Notes: generated from the sequence alone by a model not told the origin. Positions 43,009-52,259 are shown, counted from the stretch's first letter. The stretch is DNA of 64,000 bases from Epilithonimonas bovis DSM 19482 (GCF_900108115.1 NZ_FTPU01000016.1:1-64000); one strand, 5' to 3'. Numbers and translations: made by a program.

Positions 43009-46000
43009 TCAATCTCCTACAGTAACGGTGACACCTGTTTTCCCGGATTTTGAATCTGCTGCAAGATCCACTTTTTCTGGTTTTGACCTAAAGTCATGGG
43101 TATTATTTTTAGAATTTCTGTCAATCAGTTTAGCATAAGGATCTATACCCGCCTGTTGTGGTTCTTCATTCACCCAAAAAGTGAATGTTTTCTCCGGCTT
43201 ATCCATTTTAATTTTCTGTAAAACCAACTCTTTGCCTTCCGGATATTTGGCTGATTTAGGCCCAAAAACACCCACATCAATATAATCCGCGACAGGAACC
43301 CGCTTAGATTTCCCCTGCGCATCAGACCTGTATTTGGCGCTGCCAACAGTCAGTTTTACCTCGTATCTGCTTCCGGTTTTTTTATAAGACAAGTCTTTAA
43401 CATAGTTCTCATAAAGCGTAATGGTCTCAAACATATCTTTTATCACATACTGTAAGCTGTCAGGCGTCTCCTTCTTCAGCAGATTTACAAATTCTACAGA
43501 GTTGGTATACGGTGGTTCCTGATATTTAGTTTGATTAAGATATTTCTTCATCACCGAATTCAGTTTTGCTTCTCCCAGATAATCTTTTAGTGCATACATT
43601 ACCACGCTGCCTTTGTTATAATGAATATAATTCTGATTCTCCACCAGCATTAGCGGCATTTCGGCTTTGGCTTCGTTGGTTCTGCCACGCAAATATTTAT
43701 CCATCTCGTAGGCCAAAAACTTCTTCATAGCAGGCCTGCCATACTGGTGCTCCATCACCATCAGTGCAGAATACTGCGAAAAGGTTTCTGCCATCATCAC
43801 ACTTCCCTGCACATTACCGCCAATCACCTGATGCGCCCACCACTGGTGCGCCACCTCATGAGAAGTAACATAAAAAGGCACATCAATTTTTGAAGGATTA
43901 TTAGGATCCACTTTTGTCAGGAAACCAATTTCTTCGGAGTAAGGTATTGTGTTGGGGAAAGACTGGGCAAACGATGCATATCTTGGAAACTCGATGATCC
44001 TAACCTGCCTGTGCTGGTAAGGTCCAAAGTTTTTGGTGAAATAATCCAAAGATTTTTGAATGGATGCAATCATCCTGTCTAGGTTATATTCGTGGCCTTT
44101 CTGATAATAGATCTCAATATTTACATTGTTCCATTTTGATTTTTTAACCTGATAATCGGCAGATAAAAACGCATAGAAATTAAGAATGGGCGCATCCATT
44201 TTGTAGGTAAAATAGCGCCTTCCTTTTGTGGTCCATTCTTTCTGCAAATAGCCCGGTGCAATAGCTGTCTGATCGCTGTCTGTAGAAATCTGGGTTTGAA
44301 ACCTGATCCAGTCTGCATCATTGGAAATATAATTGTTCATCCTGGCCTTCTGATCATTCACATTAGCCATTCTTGGTTTAGGTTTTAGCCCATATTTTTT
44401 CCGCGCGGTATTTTCAGAAAGTTCGGCTTCTTCGCTGTAACCCAATCCCGGAAGATTACCGGAATTGAAAAATGATCCGTTTGCCACCACATCGGTTTCT
44501 ACATCAGAATTTTCAAAACCTCTTGGCTGATAAGTGTACTGAAAATCCATGCGGACAGAATCGCCCGGCTGTAATGGCTGGCTAAGTTTTACCAGTTTTA
44601 GCCCGACCTTCTCGTCATTCCAAAGCGTTTTCTCTGCTGTTGCCAATTGCATTTTTGTAAACGAATAATTGCCGCTCAGGTTATTCGGATATTTGAGGAC
44701 AATGCTGTCTATTGGCTTCTGATGTTTATTTTTTATCCAGTAGGTTCCGGCAACGTCCCAACTCAGTTTTTTGGGATATAAATTAATTTTAAGATCAGAC
44801 GAAACAATTCTTGGCTGCTCCAATTTCTCCAGATATTTATACTTTTTCTCATAATCCACACGCATTTTTTCCATCTCAACCTGCGTATAGAATTTATTGA
44901 GAACCTGTGTATTATAATAGATAAATCCGCCGGTCCCGATAGTTGCCAGAAGAAGCACGACCAACAACACTTTGTGTTTTACCTTAAACGAGCTTTTTGA
45001 AAGCAGGTATTTTTTAGAAAAACTTTTCTCCTTACCTCGCGGGAAAACCATCAATGCAACAAACAGCAAAAACAGCATCATCAGAATCCAGTAAGACTTC
45101 ACGGTAAGATAACTCCAGAGTGTCTGCCCAAATCCGTTTAAATCAGAATAAGGCAGTTGTGGCCCTGATGAATTGAATTTGTACAGGATCCCGTCCCACT
45201 CCAGATAGTTGTAGATAATCGGCAGGAAAATAATGGGAAACAAAATAAGGAAAAAGCCAAAATACTTATTATTAACAATGAGTTGTATGAAAAGGCTAAA
45301 GCCAATCAAAACGATATAATAAGGCAGATGGTAGAGATCAAACTTGAGGTAAACCAAAGGATCAATTTGGTAAAATCCTTTATAGAGCTGGATCCCGACA
45401 CATAATACATTGGATAACAGCTGCATGATGATAACCATCCAAACCAATCCCAAAAATTTGGAAAATATCAGGTTAAAATTAGAAACAGTGCTTACACCTA
45501 TCAGTTCATCAATCTTGTTTTCCCGCTCGCGGTAGACGAGGTTGCCGGCAAAAAAAACAATGAGCAACAGCATAAAAAACTGCAATCCTTCCTCGGCCAG
45601 CTCGGCCATCAGGAACGTTACGGGAATAGATTCTGCATCGTACATCGATTTCATATAGTTGGAAATCACCACCAACATCACCGAAAATATAAAGGCAATA
45701 ATCCCGAAAAAAGGCGTATACACAATCCTTTTCAGCTCAAAGAAGGACAGGTAGAAAAGTTCCTGCAATTTTGCTTTATAAGAAAAATCCTTTCTTACCG
45801 CTAGCACCTCTTCCAGCGTTTTATCCGACTGATATAATGGCTCATCTCCATAGCCTTTCTTCTTTTTGAATAATGAAAACGGCTGTAAAAACTGATTGAA
45901 TTCAAATTTATAATACGTAATCCCTACCATTAGCATTGCAATACTTATCCATAGCAGACGATTGTACAAAAGGATTCCGGAAAGCGGAACCAGCTTATCG

Positions 46001-46704
46001 TTCTGCTCAAAAGGTGTCCAGTACTGCGTCAGCTGCCGCAGCGCATAATTCCCAAATGGATCGATGAGCGAAGCCAGATCCTTATTTTCTATATCAGACA
46101 GGATGCTGTCACTCAAAACAGACAACAGAAGCAAAATGATACAGAACAGGTATGAGGCCAGCGTACTTCTGGTAAAAGTGGTTAACGCAAAGAAAATTGA
46201 GCCAAGGATAAACGTATTGGCAACGGTAAAAATGAGGAACGGCCAAAGATAATTCACCAGGCTGATGCTACCCAAAAGAGGTGTGCCAAGTCCGTACAAA
46301 GTCCCCAAAAAATAACCCAGGAGAAGGCCTGAGAAAATATAAATGGAAATCAGGAAATTACCGAAAAACCGCCCGAAAAAGTATCCGGTCTTGGTAATAG
46401 GCGTGGTATAAAGCAGCCCATGAAAATTATAGGCATAATCTTTCTGAATTGCAGTTGACATAATAGAAATCAACATCACACCATTGAGAAGCACCATAAT
46501 ATTCCCACTCATCCCAACAATAATCCTGGCAATGGCCAGTGAAGAATTTTTGGTAAGGACAGAGTCTGTGGTAGATGTATCAAAAGCGCCTGTAGTAGCA
46601 AGCCCTATCAAAACACCCAAAGCCAGAAAAACAAAAAAGTAAATTTGTGTACTCCATTTTTTGAAGCCACTTTTGAGTTCGAAAGAGAATAATTCCTTAA
46701 ACAT
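43009..46704 (-). CDS. ABC-2-type permease fused to an M1-family aminopeptidase
   Basis: The 1231-aa protein has an N-terminal ABC-2 permease part with about twelve hydrophobic helices (residues 1-600) and a C-terminal extracytoplasmic peptidase. The peptidase has the gluzincin motif HEVAHQWW near 946-953 and the third ligand in MAETFSQYSALM, so it should be catalytically intact. Such fusions are common in Bacteroidota. The ATPase gene overlaps its start by 8 bp. The complex probably exports a peptide or processes one at the membrane; the substrate is unknown. Confidence 0.88.
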   Translation of the reverse strand: MFKELFSFELKSGFKKWSTQIYFFVFLALGVLIGLATTGAFDTSTTDSVLTKNSSLAIARIIVGMSGNIMVLLNGVMLISIMSTAIQKDYAYNFHGLLYTTPITKTGYFFGRFFGNFLISIYIFSGLLLGYFLGTLYGLGTPLLGSISLVNYLWPFLIFTVANTFILGSIFFALTTFTRSTLASYLFCIILLLLSVLSDSILSDIENKDLASLIDPFGNYALRQLTQYWTPFEQNDKLVPLSGILLYNRLLWISIAMLMVGITYYKFEFNQFLQPFSLFKKKKGYGDEPLYQSDKTLEEVLAVRKDFSYKAKLQELFYLSFFELKRIVYTPFFGIIAFIFSVMLVVISNYMKSMYDAESIPVTFLMAELAEEGLQFFMLLLIVFFAGNLVYRERENKIDELIGVSTVSNFNLIFSKFLGLVWMVIIMQLLSNVLCVGIQLYKGFYQIDPLVYLKFDLYHLPYYIVLIGFSLFIQLIVNNKYFGFFLILFPIIFLPIIYNYLEWDGILYKFNSSGPQLPYSDLNGFGQTLWSYLTVKSYWILMMLFLLFVALMVFPRGKEKSFSKKYLLSKSSFKVKHKVLLVVLLLATIGTGGFIYYNTQVLNKFYTQVEMEKMRVDYEKKYKYLEKLEQPRIVSSDLKINLYPKKLSWDVAGTYWIKNKHQKPIDSIVLKYPNNLSGNYSFTKMQLATAEKTLWNDEKVGLKLVKLSQPLQPGDSVRMDFQYTYQPRGFENSDVETDVVANGSFFNSGNLPGLGYSEEAELSENTARKKYGLKPKPRMANVNDQKARMNNYISNDADWIRFQTQISTDSDQTAIAPGYLQKEWTTKGRRYFTYKMDAPILNFYAFLSADYQVKKSKWNNVNIEIYYQKGHEYNLDRMIASIQKSLDYFTKNFGPYQHRQVRIIEFPRYASFAQSFPNTIPYSEEIGFLTKVDPNNPSKIDVPFYVTSHEVAHQWWAHQVIGGNVQGSVMMAETFSQYSALMVMEHQYGRPAMKKFLAYEMDKYLRGRTNEAKAEMPLMLVENQNYIHYNKGSVVMYALKDYLGEAKLNSVMKKYLNQTKYQEPPYTNSVEFVNLLKKETPDSLQYVIKDMFETITLYENYVKDLSYKKTGSRYEVKLTVGSAKYRSDAQGKSKRVPVADYIDVGVFGPKSAKYPEGKELVLQKIKMDKPEKTFTFWVNEEPQQAGIDPYAKLIDRNSKNNTHDFRSKPEKVDLAADSKSGKTGVTVTVGD

Positions 46705-47581
46705 GCGCAGGTGATTTTTCGGTGATGCTTGAGAAATAAACGTCTTCCAGATTAGACTCTACCGGGATGTAGCCCGTATCCGGCTGGTTTTCAGAAAAAA
46801 CACGAACTTCCACTTTGCCATCAGTAACATGGGTGGAGATAACATGAAAATGCGCTTTTGCAGACTCCACATCAGGCTTATCCAATTGCTTTTTCCATAT
46901 TTTGCCCTGGAAATCTTCGATAACACCATTGGGTGTTCCGTCGAGAATAATTTGCCCGCTGTTGAGAATTACGAGGCGGTTGCAAAGATTTTTAACATCG
47001 TCTACAATATGCGTAGATAATATAACAATGGTATTTTCACCAATCTCACTCAGCAGGTTGTGGAAACGGTTTCTTTCCATCGGGTCCAGGCCGGCCGTTG
47101 GCTCATCCACAATAATCAGCTTGGGATTTCCCAAAAGAGCCTGGGCAATACCAAAACGTTGCCTCATCCCACCGGAATATTCGCTCACATTTCTTTTTCT
47201 GGCTTCGTAGAGATTGGTTTGATGCAGTAATCCGTCAACAATCTCTTTGCGGTCTTTTCTATTGCTGATCCCTTTGAGAATGGCAAAATGGTTCAGCAAT
47301 TCTACGGCATTAACTTTTGGATAGAAACCAAAATCCTGAGGAAGATAACCGAGGATTTTCCTAAGTTCTTCCTTCTGTGTCAATGCATTGAGATCTCCCA
47401 GGAATATTTCTCCTGCATCAGGCGCCTGCAAACCGGCAATAGTTCTCATTAATGATGATTTTCCTGCGCCGTTTGGTCCCAGCAGCCCAAACATGCCTTT
47501 CCCTATTGTTAAGTTTATATGGTCTAATGCTTTTAAGCCATTAGCATAGGTTTTGGTGATGTTTCTAATTTCAAGTTCCAT
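46697..47581 (-). CDS. ABC transporter ATP-binding protein
   Basis: The 294-aa ATPase has Walker A GPNGAGKSS (35-43), the Q-loop LPQDFGFYP, signature YSGGMRQR near residue 139, Walker B LIIVDEPTAGLDP, and the H-loop STHIVDD. A C-terminal accessory region follows (about 215-294). It overlaps the start of the permease-peptidase gene by 8 bp and must be its energizing partner. Confidence 0.93.
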   Translation of the reverse strand: MELEIRNITKTYANGLKALDHINLTIGKGMFGLLGPNGAGKSSLMRTIAGLQAPDAGEIFLGDLNALTQKEELRKILGYLPQDFGFYPKVNAVELLNHFAILKGISNRKDRKEIVDGLLHQTNLYEARKRNVSEYSGGMRQRFGIAQALLGNPKLIIVDEPTAGLDPMERNRFHNLLSEIGENTIVILSTHIVDDVKNLCNRLVILNSGQIILDGTPNGVIEDFQGKIWKKQLDKPDVESAKAHFHVISTHVTDGKVEVRVFSENQPDTGYIPVESNLEDVYFSSITEKSPAHV

Positions 47582-47673
47582 AGTTATTTTTTTTAAAGAC
47601 TTAATAAATTAGATGACAACAGTAGCTGTTTGTTACAGAAAAACCTTGTTTATCTTAAGAAAACATAATTTTC

Positions 47674-47707
47674 CACAAAAAAAACACCGCCTTAGCAGAC
47701 AGTGTTT
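47674..47707 (-). terminator. Terminator of the YihY gene
   Basis: AAACACCGCC (47682-47691) and GACAGTGTTT (47698-47707) form a ten-pair stem with two G-T wobbles. On the minus strand a T run follows, 40 bp after the YihY stop. Confidence 0.75.
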
Positions 47708-47747
47708 ATATGATTTAATTCAAAATTTTTAAGCTAAGTTCTGAAAA

Positions 47748-48701
47748 CTAAACTTTTTTGACTTCAGCAGATTCTGGCTTGCCAGCAATCGGGCTACTTT
47801 CAGACTCTTCCAAAAGGTGGTTTTTACTCCATTTGGCATGTTTGGATGGTATAATTTTATGTCCCATTTTATAAGCATAAGCCTTGGTAAATTCAGCTCC
47901 AAAGAACACCAACTGGCAAGAATAGTTGATCCACATCATCAATAAAATAACGGTTCCCGCCGCGCCAAAAACCGAAGTTGGCTTAGAAAAATCGAAATAA
48001 AAACTCATCAGCATCTTCCCGATATTGAAAAGCAAAGCCGTAACAATTGCGCCAATCCAAACCGATTTCCACTGGATCTCAACATCCGGTAAAACCTTGA
48101 ACATAAAGGCAAACAGGACAATGATCACAACAAAGCCCAACAAAAAGTTACTGAGTTGCACCAAAACATAAGTTTCTAGTCCAAAATAAGTGGTGATCCA
48201 GTTATTAGCCAAGCCTATAAATGATGAGAGCAGCATACTTGCCAATAACAGAAACGCAATAATGAGAATCATCCCCAGCGAATTGGCTCTGTCCAAAATA
48301 AATTTTCGCCAGGCTTTTTTAGGCGCCGCCTCCACATCCCAAAGCGAATTAAGCGACGTCTGCATCTGGAAAAACAAGCTGGTTGCACCAAAAACCAAAG
48401 TCCCAACACCCAAAGCTTTCATCCAGAAGTTTTGCTTATCGATCACAGTACTTGCAATCATATCCTGAATACTTTTGGCCACATCGTAACCCATGATACC
48501 TTGTATCTGACGTCGGATTTCTCCGTTGACAGCCTCTTCGCCAAAAAAGTGCCCTGCTGTCCAGATAATAATAATCAAAAGCCCGGGCAGAGAAAAGATA
48601 GCATTGTAAGCCATGCTCGCGCTATCTTTTGCGGCAGATGATGCCATCCACTCTTTAAAAGTTTCTTTGAAAATTCCCCAAAAAGCATTGAGCTTATTCA
48701 T
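47748..48701 (-). CDS. YihY/BrkB-family inner membrane protein
   Basis: The 317-aa protein has about six membrane helices and the family landmarks DSASMAYNAIFSLPGLLIII near residue 25, FGATSLFFQMQTSLNSLWDVE, and FGAAGTVILLMMWINYSCQLVFFGAEFTKAYA. The family was once called ribonuclease BN by mistake; its function is not settled. The hydrophilic C-terminal tail is charged. It lies 36 bp downstream of the gamma carbonic anhydrase gene, on the same strand. Confidence 0.88.
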   Translation of the reverse strand: MNKLNAFWGIFKETFKEWMASSAAKDSASMAYNAIFSLPGLLIIIIWTAGHFFGEEAVNGEIRRQIQGIMGYDVAKSIQDMIASTVIDKQNFWMKALGVGTLVFGATSLFFQMQTSLNSLWDVEAAPKKAWRKFILDRANSLGMILIIAFLLLASMLLSSFIGLANNWITTYFGLETYVLVQLSNFLLGFVVIIVLFAFMFKVLPDVEIQWKSVWIGAIVTALLFNIGKMLMSFYFDFSKPTSVFGAAGTVILLMMWINYSCQLVFFGAEFTKAYAYKMGHKIIPSKHAKWSKNHLLEESESSPIAGKPESAEVKKV

Positions 48702-48737
48702 TCGTTTTTTATTGGGAAATTCAATCTTTGTACCAAT

Positions 48738-49256
48738 TTACTCAGTCTTGTACCAGCCGGAGTATTTTACGTAATTGTCTGCAATACGATTGATCTCGCC
48801 TTCTATAAGGTTTTGGGAAACATCTTTTACCTTACGCGCTGGTACGCCGGCCCAGATCTCGCCTTCTCGGATGTGTGTATTGGCAGTTACCACAGCGCCC
48901 GCCGCCACAATAGAATTACTTTCTACCAGGCAGTCATCCATCACAATCGCACCCATCCCAATCAGCACATTGTCTTTTATCGTACAGCCGTGGACTATCG
49001 CATTATGCCCAATAGAAACATTATTGCCTATCGTAGTCGGGCTTTTCTGATAAGTGCAGTGGATCATCGCATTGTCCTGAACATTGACTTTGTCACCCAT
49101 TTTGATAAAGTGCACATCGCCTCTCAAAACCGCATTATACCAGATGCTGCAGTCTTTCCCCATCGTTACATCGCCTATAATTACTGCGGTTTCTGCCACA
49201 AAGGTATTTTCGCCCAGTTGAGGCGTTTTTCCTAGAAGTTCTCTTATAATTGCCAT
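48738..49256 (-). CDS. Gamma-carbonic anhydrase-family protein
   Basis: The 172-aa protein is a left-handed beta-helix of hexapeptide repeats (TFVAETAVIIGDVTMGKDCSIW, IGNNVSIGHNAIVHGCTIKDNVLIGMGAIV). The three zinc-type histidines are in AMIHC, SIGHNAIVHG. The R/D residues of RGDVHFI match active gamma-CA proteins. It may hydrate CO2 or be a non-enzymatic trimer; substrates of many family members are unknown. Start and length (about 170 aa) fit the family. Confidence 0.9.
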   Translation of the reverse strand: MAIIRELLGKTPQLGENTFVAETAVIIGDVTMGKDCSIWYNAVLRGDVHFIKMGDKVNVQDNAMIHCTYQKSPTTIGNNVSIGHNAIVHGCTIKDNVLIGMGAIVMDDCLVESNSIVAAGAVVTANTHIREGEIWAGVPARKVKDVSQNLIEGEINRIADNYVKYSGWYKTE

Positions 49257-49286
49257 TTTTAATAATAATTGTTAATGATTAATATT

Positions 49287-49370
49287 TTGGGCGCCATTTC
49301 CGGCTGTCACTACTCGCTATCCGCCCGAGGCGGATGAGCTCAAACAGGCCGTTCCATCCGGGGCGCGGCG
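49287..49370. repeat. GC-rich intergenic element with central hairpin
   Basis: An approximately 84-bp GC-rich segment in an AT-rich spacer is bounded by GGGCGCC near 49,289-49,295 and GGGGCGCGG near 49,360-49,368. A central perfect stem ATCCGCC-CGA-GGCGGAT occupies 49319-49335. Base composition is unlike the surroundings. It resembles dispersed intergenic repeats I recall from Chryseobacterium genomes, but copy number cannot be checked here. The rest of the 280-bp spacer holds only the candidate nifU promoter. Confidence 0.5.
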
Positions 49371-49510
49371 TGGTTATCCGTTCAGCATTTTGTTTGTTGT
49401 AGAACTCAAATCAAACCCATAGAAAAAATCGAAAATCCGCAAAGATGCTCATAATCAAAACTTAACATAACATTGGGATCTACCCGCTTTTTTCTTCCAC
49501 CAATTTACGA

Positions 49511-49518
49511 TAATTTTG
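49511..49518 (+). promoter_or_regulatory. Candidate -7 element of the nifU-like gene
   Basis: TAATTTTG matches TAnnTTTG 18 bp upstream of the ATG at 49537. A -33 element is not evident. Confidence 0.4.
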
Positions 49519-49536
49519 TAGTTCAATATACTTAAA

Positions 49537-50415
49537 ATGAGAGAAATCATTATAGAACCTACTCAGAACCCAAAGGTGATGAAGTTCATTGCAGATTACA
49601 ATCTAATCCCCGGTTCGCTGGAGCTCGACAGAGATTCTGATATTTCAGAAATCCCACTGGCTCAGGAATTATTCAATTATCCCTTTGTGGAAAGGATATT
49701 TATCACTGCCAATTTTGTAGCTGTGGCAAAGCAGGATTCTGTAGAATGGGAACACGTTGCCGAAAGCCTGAAGAATATTATCGAGGACGAATTGCTGGCC
49801 AATCCAAGAATCTACCTTCAGAAAAGAAAAGAGATGTACCAGATCTATTCTGAGATGACGCCTAACCCTGCGGTGATGAAGTTTATCTCCAGCAAGATGC
49901 TGATGGATGGCTTTATAGAAGTGAAATCCAGGGAGGAAGCTGATGACGTACCTTTGGCAAAAGAACTTTTTGAAGCCTTTGATTATGTAAAAGAAGTATA
50001 CGTGAGCGATAATTTTGTAGCTGTAACCAGAGATGACCAGTTCCAATGGCACGAGGTTATGAATCCTGTTCGCTCTTTTATCGCAGAATTTTTGCAGGCC
50101 GGCAAAACAATCTCTAACGAAGAACCACACCAGCACGAGAATCCGGTTCTCAAAATCATCAACAGAGAATATACCAATGACGAGCAGAAAATCAGCGATA
50201 TCCTGAATGAATACGTCGCGCCGGCTGTGGAAAATGATGGCGGCAAAATCTCCCTGATAGAATACGATCAGGAAAACAAAACGGCAAAAATGCTTTTGCA
50301 AGGTGCATGCAGTGGCTGTCCTTCTTCTACAGCCACACTTAAAAACGGAATCCAGAGTATCCTGAAACAATTTGTCCCGGAACTGGTGGAGAATGTGGAA
50401 GCTGTAAACGGATAA
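49537..50415 (+). CDS. NifU-like Fe-S scaffold with two Nfu-N domains
   Basis: The 292-aa protein has two copies of the Nfu N-terminal domain (IIEPTQNPKVMKFIADY near residue 4 and YSEMTPNPAVMKFISSKM near 107). A C-terminal NifU domain follows, with the cluster-binding CSGCP motif (about residue 258-262 in QGACSGCPSSTATLKNG). The family builds or transfers Fe-S clusters. It fits with the next gene, ferrochelatase, only in the general sense of iron cofactors. A hairpin repeat separates them. Confidence 0.88.
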   Translation: MREIIIEPTQNPKVMKFIADYNLIPGSLELDRDSDISEIPLAQELFNYPFVERIFITANFVAVAKQDSVEWEHVAESLKNIIEDELLANPRIYLQKRKEMYQIYSEMTPNPAVMKFISSKMLMDGFIEVKSREEADDVPLAKELFEAFDYVKEVYVSDNFVAVTRDDQFQWHEVMNPVRSFIAEFLQAGKTISNEEPHQHENPVLKIINREYTNDEQKISDILNEYVAPAVENDGGKISLIEYDQENKTAKMLLQGACSGCPSSTATLKNGIQSILKQFVPELVENVEAVNG

Positions 50416-50427
50416 TCAACCATTTAG

Positions 50428-50477
50428 TTTGTCACTCCGGAGGAACCTAGACATTTAGAACCTTCCGGAGTGACAAA
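50428..50477. repeat. Inverted repeat element, copy 1
   Basis: TTTGTCACTCCGGA (50428-50441) and TCCGGAGTGACAAA (50464-50477) are perfect 14-bp arms around a 22-nt loop. It lies 12 bp after the nifU-like stop. The same family occurs at 58948-58997. It could act as a terminator or a mobile hairpin repeat. Confidence 0.65.
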
Positions 50478-50501
50478 TATTGTGTTTAAAAACAAACTAT
50501 T

Positions 50502-51533
50502 TTGAGTCAATCAAACAACAAAAAAGGAATCCTTCTGGTTAACCTCGGCTCTCCTAATTCGACAAGCGTTGAAGATGTCAAAAACTATCTGGACGAGTTC
50601 CTGATGGATGAGAAAGTGATCGATTATCGCTGGATTTTCCGGGCGTTATTAGTACAGGGGATTATCCTGAAAACCAGGCCAAAAAAATCGGCGGAAGCTT
50701 ACAAAACAGTTTGGACAGACGAAGGTTCTCCACTGATTGTAATTTCTAAACATTTGCAGAACAAACTTCAGGAGATTGTGGATGTTCCCGTTGGTTTGGG
50801 AATGCGCTATGGCGAACCATCAATCCAAACCGGCATTCAGGAATTGGTGGATAAAGGGGTCACAGAGATCACGCTGTTCCCGCTTTATCCGCAATATGCG
50901 ATGAGTACCACAGAAACAGTCATTGACAAAGCAGAAGAAGTCCGAAAAAAATTCTTCCCCGACATCAAAATTAATTATGTAGAACCTTTCTACAACAGGG
51001 ATATCTACATCAAAGCTTTGGCAGAAAGTATCAAAGAAAAGCTACCCGCCGATTTCGATCTGTTGCAGTTTTCCTATCACGGTGTTCCGGAACGCCATAT
51101 TTATAAAACCGACCCTACTAAAACCTGCAGCATAGACAATTGTTGCCTGAAAGATGATTTGCCGTCCCACAAATACTGCTACAGGCATCAGTGTTTTAAA
51201 GTAACCGAACTGGTGCGGGAGCAATTGGGCCTACCCAAGGAGAAAGTGATGGTAACCTTCCAGTCCCGATTGGGAAAAGATAAATGGATTGAGCCTTACA
51301 CCGATGCGACTCTGGAAGGCCTTGGTAAAAAAGGCATCAAAAAACTGGCGATTGTTTGTCCTGCTTTTGTATCAGACTGCCTGGAAACTCTGGAGGAGAT
51401 CTCTGTGGAAGGGAAAGAGATTTTTCTGCATGGCGGCGGCGAAAGATTTGATTATATCCCTTGTTTGAATGAAGATGCGAATTGGGTGAATGTTGTGAAA
51501 GTTTTATCTGAAGAAAAGTTGGCCGAGTTTTAA
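50502..51533 (+). CDS. hemH: Ferrochelatase
   Basis: The 343-aa protein begins at TTG. Landmarks are GILLVNLGSPNSTSVEDVKNYL at the start, the LFPLYPQYAMSTTETV block, the catalytic region FSYHGVPERHI, and a cysteine set (CSIDNCC, CYRHQC) found in Bacteroidota members. It inserts Fe(II) into protoporphyrin to form heme. The last core block, PAFVSDCLETLEEI, is intact. No other heme genes are adjacent. Confidence 0.93.
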   Translation: MSQSNNKKGILLVNLGSPNSTSVEDVKNYLDEFLMDEKVIDYRWIFRALLVQGIILKTRPKKSAEAYKTVWTDEGSPLIVISKHLQNKLQEIVDVPVGLGMRYGEPSIQTGIQELVDKGVTEITLFPLYPQYAMSTTETVIDKAEEVRKKFFPDIKINYVEPFYNRDIYIKALAESIKEKLPADFDLLQFSYHGVPERHIYKTDPTKTCSIDNCCLKDDLPSHKYCYRHQCFKVTELVREQLGLPKEKVMVTFQSRLGKDKWIEPYTDATLEGLGKKGIKKLAIVCPAFVSDCLETLEEISVEGKEIFLHGGGERFDYIPCLNEDANWVNVVKVLSEEKLAEF

Positions 51534-51672
51534 ATTAACTAAAAATAATAAACGCAAAGGCACAAATTTTTAGTCTTCAATTATGTTTTAAGGCACTATG
51601 AAATCTTATCTTAGATAAAAATTGTTGCAACTTTCCAAGGCATTAACTTTGTGATTAACCTAAAATGCAAGA

Positions 51673-52049
51673 ATGATTTTCCGATACGCAAGACATACCA
51701 AAAATCTGGAAAAGCTGATTGATTTTTATACTAAAGTTCTGGATTTTAAAGTTCTTGGAAATTTCAAAGAACATAATGGTTATGATGTGTTTTTCTCGGG
51801 AAGGAAAATGAGAATTGGCATTTGGAATTCACTCATGACAACAATATTCCTGAATCTAAATTTGATGACGATGACATTTTGGTTTTCTATCCAGAATCGT
51901 TGAAAGAGTTTCAGAAGATTGTTGCTAATCTTGAAATTTATAACGTTCCTATCCTAGAACCTAAAAACCCGTATTGGAAACTGAACGGAATCTGTTTTGA
52001 GGATTGTGACCATTATAAAATTATTGTTTCTGACCTTAGGATTTCATAA
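51673..52049 (+). pseudogene. VOC-family (glyoxalase-like) protein, frameshifted
   Basis: Two overlapping plus-strand frames, 51673-51903 and 51822-52049, read as one vicinal-oxygen-chelate protein. The N-terminal frame gives FRYARHTKNLEKLIDFYTKVLDFKVLG...YDVFFSG. The second gives HLEFTHDNNI...DDDDILVFYPESLKEFQKIV...CFEDCDHYKIIV. One missing base in the GGGAAGGAAAA tract near 51,797-51,809 explains the shift; adding it yields about 126 residues, the normal length of a single-domain VOC protein. It may be a recent inactivation or a sequencing error. Confidence 0.75.
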
Positions 52050-52095
52050 AAAAAAGATTAACGGGATATTTATGGTAAAAGCTGTTTGACAATTG

Positions 52096-52198
52096 TAACC
52101 CTAGCCCTGATGGCAGCGGCATCCTTTTGCAAATTATGCGATGGAAAAAGCTTTGGGTTTTTGCAAAAGATACAGCGGACAGCAGGTTCCCGGCTCCT
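52096..52198. repeat. Structured intergenic element near 52.1 kb
   Basis: The segment begins around ACCCTAGCCCTGATGGCAGC and ends around AGCGGACAGCAGG. The stem CTTTTGCAA (52124-52132) and TTGCAAAAG (52161-52169) lies in the middle. Its flanks and overall form resemble an intergenic repeat I recall from many flavobacteria. It codes for no protein. Confidence 0.45.
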
Positions 52199-52204
52199 AA
52201 AAAA

Positions 52205-52246
52205 AAACAAAAAACCGCCTCAAAATATTTGAGGCGGTTTTTTAGT
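52205..52246. terminator. Bidirectional terminator of the M16 peptidase gene
   Basis: AAAACCGCCTCAAA and TTTGAGGCGGTTTT form a strong 14-bp stem with A runs before and T runs after it, 13 bp beyond the peptidase stop. Confidence 0.85.
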
Positions 52247-52259
52247 ATTTTGAAATGAC

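Noticed and set aside
49669-50370. Minus-strand 233-codon frame opposite the NifU-like gene
   Set aside because: The plus strand encodes recognizable Nfu-N and NifU domains; the antisense frame shows no family motif.
52096-52198. Riboswitch or regulatory leader for a downstream gene
   Set aside because: No gene starts just downstream in either direction; both flanking genes end near it.
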